DNA of 13,135 nt from an uncultured Francisella sp. Lineage in GTDB: Bacteria; Pseudomonadota; Gammaproteobacteria; Burkholderiales; Neisseriaceae. The notes below the pieces were generated by a model. The model did no database searches and had not been told where the DNA came from. It saw only the letters and a program-made list of their open reading frames with translations. Where the stretch lies: NCBI GenBank assembly GCA_943914555.1, contig CALUCM010000030.1:1-13135 (forward strand), read 5' to 3'. Positions 7,170 through 13,135 of the stretch are shown piece after piece. Positions within the stretch are counted from its first letter, which is position 1, and the number at the start of each line of letters is the position of its first letter. The position numbers and the translations under genes are program-made.

Positions 7170-7932
7170 TTCTTCCGTTTTACTTAGCGCTCTAATTATT
7201 GCCAAAAACGAGGCAAAGCATATTGAAGCTTGTCTACAGAGTGTGGCTTTTTGTGACGAGATCATCGTAGTCGATGACGAGAGTAGTGATGATACTGCCC
7301 AATTGGCCCGCGCTAGAGCCACAGTGTATACACGTCCCATGCAAGATAACTATGCAGAGCAACAAAATTTTGCCATTGGCAAGGCTCATGGCCAGTGGCT
7401 GCTTTTCATCGATTGCGATGAGCGTATTACCCCAGAATTACAAAAAGAAATTATGCAAGTAGTGACAGGAGATAAAATAGCTTATCAGATAAAACGCATC
7501 AACTACTTTTTTGCTCGACCAATGCGTTATGGGGTAATGAAGCCAGATTACACCACACGTTTAATACCAAAAGAAGGCGCTTACGTGCAAGGGCAAGTTC
7601 ATCAACGTATTTGTCACCCTTATACTGAGCGAAAATTACACCATTCCATGCAGCATTACAGCTATGATAATTGGGATGAGTACTATCAAAAATTTGAACG
7701 CTATACCAGACTATCAGCAAGCCGATACCTGATAGAAGGAAAATCAAGCGCTTTTATCTTGCAGTTAGTACTTAAACCTTGTTGGGCTTTTATCAAAAGC
7801 TATATGATTGATCTAGGTTTTATGGAAGGTAAATTGGGCTGGGCCTTGGCAGTGAATCACGCATGTTATACTTACATTAAATATTTACGATTTTATTATC
7901 TCAAGCACCCACCACCTGATGAACATCATTGA
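7150..7932 (+). CDS. Family 2 glycosyltransferase, WaaE/KdtX-like
   Basis: Predicted inverting GT-A glycosyltransferase that transfers a sugar from a nucleotide donor, most likely in LPS core or related envelope glycan assembly at the cytoplasmic face of the inner membrane. The 260 residues begin with SALIIAKNEAKHIEACL, then the nucleotide-binding VVDDESSDDT (Asp42-Asp43) and the metal-binding FIDCDERI (Asp88-Cys-Asp90-Glu91). The region QIKRINYFFARPMRYG, followed by an early-domain RLIPKEGAYVQGQVH, fits the WaaE/KdtX type. The C-terminal part (about 205-245: KPCWAFIKSYMIDLGFMEGKLG) is the amphipathic, membrane-associating tail usual in this group. ATG 7150 overlaps the previous gene by 20 bases; ATG 7159 is an alternative with 11. 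Neither has a clear ribosome binding site, so coupling is likely. The acceptor sugar cannot be told from sequence. Confidence 0.88.
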   Translation: MTIMNHNSSVLLSALIIAKNEAKHIEACLQSVAFCDEIIVVDDESSDDTAQLARARATVYTRPMQDNYAEQQNFAIGKAHGQWLLFIDCDERITPELQKEIMQVVTGDKIAYQIKRINYFFARPMRYGVMKPDYTTRLIPKEGAYVQGQVHQRICHPYTERKLHHSMQHYSYDNWDEYYQKFERYTRLSASRYLIEGKSSAFILQLVLKPCWAFIKSYMIDLGFMEGKLGWALAVNHACYTYIKYLRFYYLKHPPPDEHH

Positions 7933-7957
7933 GCAATCAAGGCATATCATGTACAAT
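7929..7957 (+). promoter_or_regulatory. Predicted promoter for the PIMT-like methyltransferase
   Basis: TTGAGC (7929-7934) and TACAAT (7952-7957) are 17 bases apart, matching 4 of 6 and 5 of 6 consensus positions. The -35 overlaps the glycosyltransferase stop codon. Transcription would begin near 7964, about 22 bases before the ATG. This is among the best-spaced promoters in the window. Confidence 0.55.
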
Positions 7958-7985
7958 ACGCGCTTCATTGAAAAAGTAATCAATC

Positions 7986-8651
7986 ATGAACTTTGAAAAA
8001 GCGCGTTATAATATGGTGGAGCAGCAAATACGCCCTCACGATGTGCTTGATCTTGTATTACTTAGCGTTTTAAGCGAGATCCCTAGAGAAAATTTTGTTT
8101 TGCCAGAAGAAAAAAAGCTGGCTTATGCAGAGCTCCCCTTACATCTTTTAAATGGTGGGACAATGCTAAGACCCGCTCTAGTCGCCAGGTTAATCCAAGC
8201 ACTTCAGCTAAATCCTGAAAGTAAAGTCCTGGAAATTGGAACTGGCTCAGGTTATGTCACTGCTATTTTAGCTAAATTATCTAGTTTTGTTGTCAGTGTT
8301 GATCAAGATCTGCAACAACTGGCATTTGCAAAAGATGCGTTAGCAGATCTTTGTATTGATAACATCGAATTAATTAAAACAGATGGTCTTAACTATGGGC
8401 CACATATCCAAGACAAACAATATGATGCAGTCTATATTGGCGGTGCGGTACATCATATACCAGAAGTACTATTATCTACTCTAAAAGAAAATGGTCGCTT
8501 AATAGCGATTGTGGCTAGCCATTTTCCTATGCAAGCAATATGTTTTGAGCGTGATAGTGCTGACAACATTAAATCCACTGTCCTATTTGAGACAGATGCA
8601 CCATATCTAATAGAAAGCAGTATACAAGACGCTGATTTATTTAATTTCTAG
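7986..8651 (+). CDS. PIMT-like SAM-dependent methyltransferase (protein-L-isoaspartate O-methyltransferase family)
   Basis: Members of the PIMT (pcm) family methylate isoaspartyl residues in damaged proteins. This 221-residue protein has the family outline: FEKARYNMVEQQIRP at the N-terminus, the SAM loop VLEIGTGSGY with Gly85, Gly87 and Gly89, SVDQD as the acidic ribose-binding motif at about 106, and YDAVYIGGAVHHIP at about 140-155. However, at the substrate loop it reads GGTMLRP (57-63), where true PIMT has GQTIS-x-P; the Ser thought to be needed is Leu61. This matches a betaproteobacterial paralogue that, as I recall, lies beside tolC and a rhodanese gene, so isoaspartate repair is not assured. 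Neither of those neighbours is here. It has its own promoter, follows the glycosyltransferase after 53 bases, and its last 15 bases overlap alr on the other strand. Confidence 0.85.
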   Translation: MNFEKARYNMVEQQIRPHDVLDLVLLSVLSEIPRENFVLPEEKKLAYAELPLHLLNGGTMLRPALVARLIQALQLNPESKVLEIGTGSGYVTAILAKLSSFVVSVDQDLQQLAFAKDALADLCIDNIELIKTDGLNYGPHIQDKQYDAVYIGGAVHHIPEVLLSTLKENGRLIAIVASHFPMQAICFERDSADNIKSTVLFETDAPYLIESSIQDADLFNF

Positions 8652-9722
8652 TTCGTTTTGCCCAATATAAATTTTTTGGGCACGCTTTAGATGACATAAA
8701 ATGGCATAAGCAGTGGTGTTGGTTTGGTTTGCCACTTCATTAACACAAACATGTTCGCCCCATAGCTCCACTTGACTACCAACTCCTTGATCACATTGAG
8801 TTAACTCAACTGATAGCATATCCATCGAAACGCGCCCTACCAAACGACTCAAATGCCCATCAATCATAACAGGCATACTTGGATTAGAAGACCAAGGATA
8901 ACCATCAGCATAGCCGCACGCCACAAGTCCCACGCGCATATCTCTGGGTGCAGTGAAAACTGCCCCATAACCAATTGTTTCTCCTTGGCGTAAATGTTTC
9001 ACTGAAAATACCTGGGAATAAAGACTCATCACTGGTTTTAACTGCACATTTTGATGTACTGTAGAAGATGGATGAATGCCATATATTGCCAAACCCACCC
9101 GAGCAATATCATCTTTATATTGCGGATGATAAAGTACCGCAGAGGAATTACAAGCACTTTTCGCAGGAAATAAACCAACTGTCTCAACACAAAAGCATTG
9201 CCACTGTTGGTCATTTAGAATATTAGATGGATCATCTGCACAGGCAAAATGGGTCATTGCAACTATAAAAGCTACTGCTTTATTGTCTTTGGCAGCCTGC
9301 ACGATCTGCTTAAAAGCGATTGTGTCTAAACCAGCGCGGCGCATGCCAGTATCTAATTTAATCCAAATAGTGGTAGGTTTTTGCCAAGAATATTCTGTAA
9401 ACCAGTGCCACTGTGCTTCGTTTTGAATTACAGGGATAAGTTGCCATTGTTCTACTGCGGCATAGTCCTGAGCAGAAAATACACCTTCTAATAGTAAGAT
9501 TTTATTTTGTATACCAGCAGCACGCAATTCTATGGCTTCCTCAAGAAACGCCACAGCAAAGCCATCAACTTCTTTGGCCAAAGCTTGCGCGCAAAAAACA
9601 GCACCATGCCCATATGCATCAGCTTTCACCACGGCAAAGACATCTTTACCATGACGCTGCTTAAGATAGCGATAATTATCAAGTAAATGACCTACATGAA
9701 TACGTGCTTGCAGAGGTCTCAT
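8637..9722 (-). CDS. alr: Alanine racemase
   Basis: Alr interconverts L- and D-alanine with pyridoxal phosphate and supplies D-Ala for peptidoglycan. The 361 residues match the usual length. The N-terminal TIM barrel carries the PLP lysine Lys33 in VVKADAYGHG, Lys122 in WIKLDTGM (the residue usually carbamylated), Met127-Arg128-Arg129, and the phosphate-binding CNSSAVL (191-197). Arg208 in ARVG fits the PLP pyridine contact. The second catalytic base is Tyr252 in TIGYGAVF, in the C-terminal beta-domain, followed by GYADGYP and GRVSMDM, which form the active-site entrance. All catalytic residues are present. It sits 24 bases after gyrA and probably shares its transcript. The sequence just before ATG (TAAGAAAG, 12 or more bases off) is a poor ribosome binding site. 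Its 3' end overlaps the methyltransferase gene tail to tail. Confidence 0.96.
   Translation of the reverse strand: MRPLQARIHVGHLLDNYRYLKQRHGKDVFAVVKADAYGHGAVFCAQALAKEVDGFAVAFLEEAIELRAAGIQNKILLLEGVFSAQDYAAVEQWQLIPVIQNEAQWHWFTEYSWQKPTTIWIKLDTGMRRAGLDTIAFKQIVQAAKDNKAVAFIVAMTHFACADDPSNILNDQQWQCFCVETVGLFPAKSACNSSAVLYHPQYKDDIARVGLAIYGIHPSSTVHQNVQLKPVMSLYSQVFSVKHLRQGETIGYGAVFTAPRDMRVGLVACGYADGYPWSSNPSMPVMIDGHLSRLVGRVSMDMLSVELTQCDQGVGSQVELWGEHVCVNEVANQTNTTAYAILCHLKRAQKIYIGQNELEIK
8659..8682. repeat. Inverted repeat at the alr/methyltransferase convergence
   Basis: TGCCCAA (8659-8665) and TTGGGCA (8676-8682) form a 7-bp stem with a 10-base loop, just past the methyltransferase stop and inside the last codons of alr. 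Its place between convergent genes suggests a transcription terminator for the plus-strand gene, but no clear T-run follows on either strand, so it may just be coding sequence. Confidence 0.3.
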
Positions 9723-9746
9723 TTTAAAATAACTACTTTCTTACTG

Positions 9747-12329
9747 CTAATTAAGGGATGTTGACTCACCTTCACCTATCTCTGTTTCTTTCGTTTCGGC
9801 AATTCGTTCAATGCTGACCAAATCCTCCCCCTGATCAAGATTAATCAGCTTAACACCTCGTGCAGCTCGATCTGTCCTTCTAATCTGTGCCACCTGCGTA
9901 CGAATTAACACTCCCCCAGAGGTAATCAACATTACATCATCCATCTCTTGTACACGAGCAGCAGCCACTAGTTGGCCATTACGAATACCAGTATCAATGG
10001 CAATCACCCCTTGAGAACCACGATGACTTTTTCGATAATTTTCTATCTCGGTGCGTTTGCCATAACCGTGCTTGGTGGCAGCAAGAATCATACCTTCTTG
10101 GTCATTTGCTCGATTGACTAGTAAACTCACCACTTTCCCCCCTTCTGGTAAGCGCATGCCACGCACGCCAGTTGCACCGCGGCCCATCGGACGCACATCA
10201 CTTTCTGCAAATCGTACTGCCTTACCTTGGTCACTAAACAGCATGATTTCATCATTACCACCTGTTTTCACTGCACCAACCAAACGATCTGACTCTCGCA
10301 AATTAACCGCAATAATTCCGTTGGCTTTCGGTTTGGAAAAATTCATTAGGGGTGTTTTTTTAACGATTCCCAAAGCGGTACACATAAACACATATTCATT
10401 GTCAGCAAATTTATCAATTGGCAAAATCGCACTGATTGCTTCTCCCTCAGATAGCTTCAATACATTGTTCACAGGCCGACCGCGACTAGTACGACTGCCC
10501 ATGGGCAATTTATATACTTTAATCCAATAACACTTGCCCAAAGTTGTAAAGCAGAGCAAATAATCATGACTGTTAGCAGCAAATAGAGTTTTGATAAAAT
10601 CCTCTTCTTTAGTGGTAGTAGCCAGTCGACCACGGCCACCTCGACGCTGCACTTGATAGTGTTGTACTGGCTGAGCTTTAATATAGCCTTGATGAGATAA
10701 AGTCACCACCATCTCTTGTGTTGGAATCAAATCTTCATCATCAATACTACCTCCAATCGTATCAATCTCTGTTCTTCGCGAATCAGCAAATTGGTTGCGT
10801 ATCTCCTTTAATTCTTCACGAATAATCTCTGTAATGCGACCATGCTTTCCTAAGATATCCAACAAATCAGCGATCAGTGCACATACTTCTTCATATTCTT
10901 TAATGATTTTATCTTGCTCTAAACCAGTTAAGCGTTGCAAACGCATGTCTAAGATAGCTTGAGCTTGTATTTCACTTAAATGGTATCCATCTTCTTGCAG
11001 CGGTAAAGGCACTCCCTCTTCCAAAACAGGAGCCCCTGCACTAGCCAACATTTGTTTTACAAACTCAGAATGCCAAGGACGAGCTAGCAAATTTACCTTG
11101 GCTTCAGGTGGTGTTGGGCTGGCTTTAATCAAGGCGATCATTTCATCCACATTGGCTAATGCCACTGCCAAGCCTTCCAAAATATGCCCCCTGGCTTTAG
11201 CCTTTCTCAAATCATAAAGCGTGCGACGATAAATAACTTCACGACGATGTTTTAAAAATTCACTAATAAAATCCTTGAGATTAAGCTGCTTGGGATAACC
11301 ATCAACCAAAGCAATCATATTCATGCCAAAACTATCTTGCAATGGAGTTAACTTATACAGCTGATTAATGATCACCTCAGCATTCTCATGGCGTTTTAAT
11401 TCAATGACCACACGAATACCTGATTTATCTGATTCATCACGCAAATCGGCAATACCTTCCAAGCTTTTTTCTCGCACTAAAATACCAATTTTCTCCACAA
11501 GCTTGGCTTTGTTCACTTGATAAGGCAACTCATCAATAATAATGGCTTCTCTCTCTGCACCACGATGTTTCAGTATCTCTGTATGTACCTTACCGCGCAT
11601 CACCACACGGCCCCGACCTGTTAAGTAACCTGCTTTGACCTCTTCCAAACCGTAGATAATGCCACCTGTTGGAAAATCTGGGGCCAATACAAACTCCATT
11701 AAATCTTGCACAGACAAATTTTCGTTATCTAACAAAGCCAAAGAGGCATCAATAACCTCTCCCAAATTATGTGGAGGAATATTGGTTGCCATACCAACCG
11801 CAATTCCTGAAGAGCCATTGATCAAGAGAACCGGTACTTTAGACGGTAATACTATTGGCTCTTGCTCATTATTGTCATAATTCGGCGCAAAATCAACGGT
11901 TTGTTTATCTAAATCAGATAAAATTTCAGCAGTAATTTTTTGTAAACGAATTTCAGTGTAACGCATTGCAGCAGCACTATCTCCATCAATTGAACCAAAA
12001 TTACCTTGGCCATTGATCAGTGGATAACGCATAGAAAAATCTTGTGCCAAACGCACGATGGTGTCATAAACAGCGCTTTCTCCGTGGGGATGATATTTAC
12101 CGATGACATCTCCCACCACCCGGGCCGATTTCTTAAAAGGCTTATTCCAATCGTTATGAAGCTCATACATGGCATATAAGACACGACGATGCACAGGTTT
12201 CATGCCATCTCGTGCATCAGGCAAGGCGCGGCTTACCACGACACTCATCGCATAGTCGAGGTAAGACTGCTTCATCTCCTCTTCAAGACTAACCGCAATG
12301 GTTTCCTTGGCAATAAAATTTTCAGACAT
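9747..12329 (-). CDS. gyrA: DNA gyrase subunit A
   Basis: GyrA cleaves and rejoins DNA in gyrase (GyrA2GyrB2), which introduces negative supercoils. The 860 residues match full length. The cleavage domain has Tyr124 in AAMRYTE and the quinolone region HPHGESAVYD, with Ser85 and Asp89 equal to E. coli Ser83 and Asp87; Glu84 replaces Asp82. The tower and coiled-coil follow (LTPLQDSFG at 328-336, EFLKHRREV at 357-365, AQAILDMRLQRLTGLE at 456-471). The C-terminal beta-pinwheel has the GyrA box QRRGGRG (561-567), which identifies gyrase rather than topoisomerase IV, and repeated blades such as GRGATGVRGM. The tail is acidic (KETEIGEGES). gyrB is not here. No strong Shine-Dalgarno precedes the ATG. 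Upstream, a TAAAAT near 12365-12370 (minus strand) could be a -10 but lacks a clear -35. alr follows by 24 bases. Confidence 0.97.
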   Translation of the reverse strand: MSENFIAKETIAVSLEEEMKQSYLDYAMSVVVSRALPDARDGMKPVHRRVLYAMYELHNDWNKPFKKSARVVGDVIGKYHPHGESAVYDTIVRLAQDFSMRYPLINGQGNFGSIDGDSAAAMRYTEIRLQKITAEILSDLDKQTVDFAPNYDNNEQEPIVLPSKVPVLLINGSSGIAVGMATNIPPHNLGEVIDASLALLDNENLSVQDLMEFVLAPDFPTGGIIYGLEEVKAGYLTGRGRVVMRGKVHTEILKHRGAEREAIIIDELPYQVNKAKLVEKIGILVREKSLEGIADLRDESDKSGIRVVIELKRHENAEVIINQLYKLTPLQDSFGMNMIALVDGYPKQLNLKDFISEFLKHRREVIYRRTLYDLRKAKARGHILEGLAVALANVDEMIALIKASPTPPEAKVNLLARPWHSEFVKQMLASAGAPVLEEGVPLPLQEDGYHLSEIQAQAILDMRLQRLTGLEQDKIIKEYEEVCALIADLLDILGKHGRITEIIREELKEIRNQFADSRRTEIDTIGGSIDDEDLIPTQEMVVTLSHQGYIKAQPVQHYQVQRRGGRGRLATTTKEEDFIKTLFAANSHDYLLCFTTLGKCYWIKVYKLPMGSRTSRGRPVNNVLKLSEGEAISAILPIDKFADNEYVFMCTALGIVKKTPLMNFSKPKANGIIAVNLRESDRLVGAVKTGGNDEIMLFSDQGKAVRFAESDVRPMGRGATGVRGMRLPEGGKVVSLLVNRANDQEGMILAATKHGYGKRTEIENYRKSHRGSQGVIAIDTGIRNGQLVAAARVQEMDDVMLITSGGVLIRTQVAQIRRTDRAARGVKLINLDQGEDLVSIERIAETKETEIGEGESTSLN

Positions 12330-12431
12330 TTTTATTTAGGATTCTGACAAAAAACAATAGGCTATTTTAGCATATTGGCTAAGCTCTCTTTTATAAGTTT
12401 ATCTATCTAACAAATAATCTTCATATACCCC

Positions 12432-12460
12432 TTGTGAAAAAAATTATTCTGTTCTATGAT
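12432..12460 (+). promoter_or_regulatory. Possible promoter overlapping the start of the membrane-protein gene
   Basis: TTGTGA (12432-12437) and TATGAT (12455-12460) are 17 bases apart. The -10 covers the first ATG at 12456, so if used, the RNA would begin near 12467 and translation would have to start at the in-frame ATG at 12480. A single DnaA-box-like TGTGAAAAA (12433-12441) overlaps the -35, which may be chance. Confidence 0.3.
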
Positions 12461-12944
12461 TATCGGCGCTTTAAAGCTAATGTTTTTAAGGCAGATAAAA
12501 GTAGTTCGGTCAGAATTTTTGAAAGGTTTGGTTAAGACAAATTTATGTATGTTGGATTATTTCGTTCGCCAATATCAGCAAATCACTCCACATTATTTTT
12601 TGAAACAATACGCAATATCACTGATTCTTTGTACAGTATTTGCTTATTTGCTTTCTAACTCTCTATCGATCGCCATAAGCCATCCCAAGTTATTGGTTTT
12701 CATATGTATTTGGTTTTTTCTTAACACCATTCTTTTTCCTTTTGCGCGCTACTACCTTGACTCCTTGATCAACTATGTCATCACCGGTAATGCTTTTAAT
12801 ATCCCCTTAGCCTTAATACGTCATCTATTAAAAGGACTATACCTTGCCATCTGCTGGTCCTTTGCCATTATATTGGCTCCTGTTGGAATTATGATCTATC
12901 TGCAAATCAAATTAAAAAAGATTGATCGCCAATATTACTATTAA
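12456..12944 (+). CDS. Small integral membrane protein of unknown function
   Basis: The frame encodes up to 162 residues and is divergent from gyrA. A basic N-terminal region (residues 12-50, with many Lys and Arg) is followed by three hydrophobic spans: about 51-74, 78-98 and 126-148, then a basic end (KLKKIDR) and three Tyr. By the positive-inside rule, both ends are probably cytoplasmic or the second loop (LDSLINYVITGNAFNI) is exposed; three spans leave the topology unsettled. The start at 12456 has no ribosome binding site; ATG 12480 gives MFLRQIKV and would fit a promoter whose -10 covers 12455-12460. I see no catalytic motif or known domain. It lies between gyrA and a possible replication origin. 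It could be a lineage-specific inner-membrane protein. Composition matches the neighbouring genes, so it looks native rather than acquired. Confidence 0.65.
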   Translation: MIIGALKLMFLRQIKVVRSEFLKGLVKTNLCMLDYFVRQYQQITPHYFLKQYAISLILCTVFAYLLSNSLSIAISHPKLLVFICIWFFLNTILFPFARYYLDSLINYVITGNAFNIPLALIRHLLKGLYLAICWSFAIILAPVGIMIYLQIKLKKIDRQYYY

Positions 12945-12945
12945 G

Positions 12946-12966
12946 GATCATACTTTAATTATGATC
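12946..12966. repeat. Perfect 7-bp inverted repeat after the membrane-protein gene
   Basis: GATCATA (12946-12952) and TATGATC (12960-12966) flank a 7-base loop, starting two bases after the stop codon. The stem is AT-rich and no T-run follows, so a factor-independent terminator is not well supported. It contains GATC on both arms, a Dam-type site if such a methylase exists here, which would fit a regulated origin region. Confidence 0.35.
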
Positions 12967-13135
12967 AGAGCATCTGCCGCAAAATTTTAATGTATTAATT
13001 GTGGAAAACTCTGTGCATAACTCTGAAAATAAAATGAAACCCAGGTGATTTAAGAACAGTTTAATCAGTTTTAAGCCGTTTTTTAAGCTATTTTATTATA
13101 GATTAAGTTATATAAATCAATTGATTACAATATAC
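12967..13135. other. Candidate replication-origin edge (DnaA boxes and AT-rich DNA)
   Basis: Two 9-mers fit the DnaA consensus TTWTNCACA on the minus strand: TGTGGAAAA at 13000-13008 (complement TTTTCCACA) and TGTGCATAA at 13012-13020 (complement TTATGCACA). They lie in the same orientation in tandem 12-base units that both end in ACTC. Downstream the DNA is strongly AT-rich to the window end, with two near-copies of GTTTTAAGC (13068-13076, 13078-13088), and a perfect 12-bp palindrome AATCAATTGATT (13115-13126). Tandem TGTGGATAACTC-like units are typical of the oriC/dnaA region in many proteobacteria. No gene is seen here. gyrA and alr point away from it, as leading-strand genes would. It could instead be only a DnaA-controlled promoter. 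Confidence 0.45.

Noticed and set aside
10072..10530. 152-codon plus-strand frame opposite gyrA
   Set aside because: It lies wholly inside the highly conserved gyrA coding region on the other strand and has no recognisable product; it is a shadow.
12367..12382. Short inverted repeat TTAGC/GCTAA upstream of gyrA as an operator
   Set aside because: Five-base arms are expected by chance in AT-rich DNA, and nothing ties it to a known repressor.
12946..12966. Hairpin as a factor-independent terminator
   Set aside because: The stem has few GC pairs and no T-run follows; kept only as an inverted repeat.
1..13135. CRISPR arrays, tRNA or rRNA genes, insertion sequences, toxin-antitoxin or defence systems
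   Set aside because: No regularly spaced repeats, no cloverleaf or rRNA sequence, no transposase motifs or terminal repeats, and no defence-gene signatures were seen on either strand.

Overview
The window looks like chromosomal DNA of an AT-rich proteobacterium. The best guess is a betaproteobacterium, possibly a host-associated one. The basis is recalled family likeness, not an alignment. ParC resembles the Neisseria-type enzyme in its region around the catalytic tyrosine (GSRDGD then AAAMRYTEARL) and in its C-terminal half. The NlpC/P60 protein and the isoaspartyl-methyltransferase-like protein also resemble betaproteobacterial versions. Low GC and a stretch of decayed DNA at the left edge suggest a genome under reductive evolution, such as a symbiont or intracellular lineage; this is inference.

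Positions 1-2015 hold no convincing intact gene. They contain broken reading frames: a small secreted protein split by one frameshift (80-330), a WD40-like remnant spread over all three frames (648-1005), a helical coding remnant with a slip in an A-run (1284-1518), a fragment with an internal stop (1621-1866), a local GC-rich patch (about 1120-1205), and one short open frame that may or may not be a gene (354-551).

Positions 2016-8651 are a dense plus-strand block. It holds an S9A prolyl oligopeptidase and parC (3 bases apart), then a secreted NlpC/P60 cell-wall peptidase, a 77-residue protein of unknown role and a WaaE/KdtX-like family 2 glycosyltransferase (the last three overlap end to end), and finally a PIMT-like SAM methyltransferase with its own promoter.

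Positions 8637-12329 are a minus-strand pair, gyrA then alr, with 24 bases between them. alr overlaps the methyltransferase tail to tail by 15 bases. At the right edge lie a plus-strand three-helix membrane protein of unknown function and an AT-rich stretch. That stretch has two consensus DnaA boxes in the same orientation, one 12-bp unit apart, and may be the edge of the replication origin.

Functionally the window joins DNA topology (GyrA and ParC, both A subunits of type II topoisomerases, within 3.5 kb of each other on opposite strands), cell-envelope work (alanine racemase, NlpC/P60 peptidase, LPS-type glycosyltransferase) and protein or peptide turnover. I did not find a defence island, mobile element, CRISPR array or a clearly new multi-gene system. 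The most unusual items are the decayed WD40-like locus, the gyrA/parC proximity with a parallel Asp-to-Glu change in both drug-binding regions, the PIMT-like protein lacking the usual active-site serine, and the possible oriC edge.
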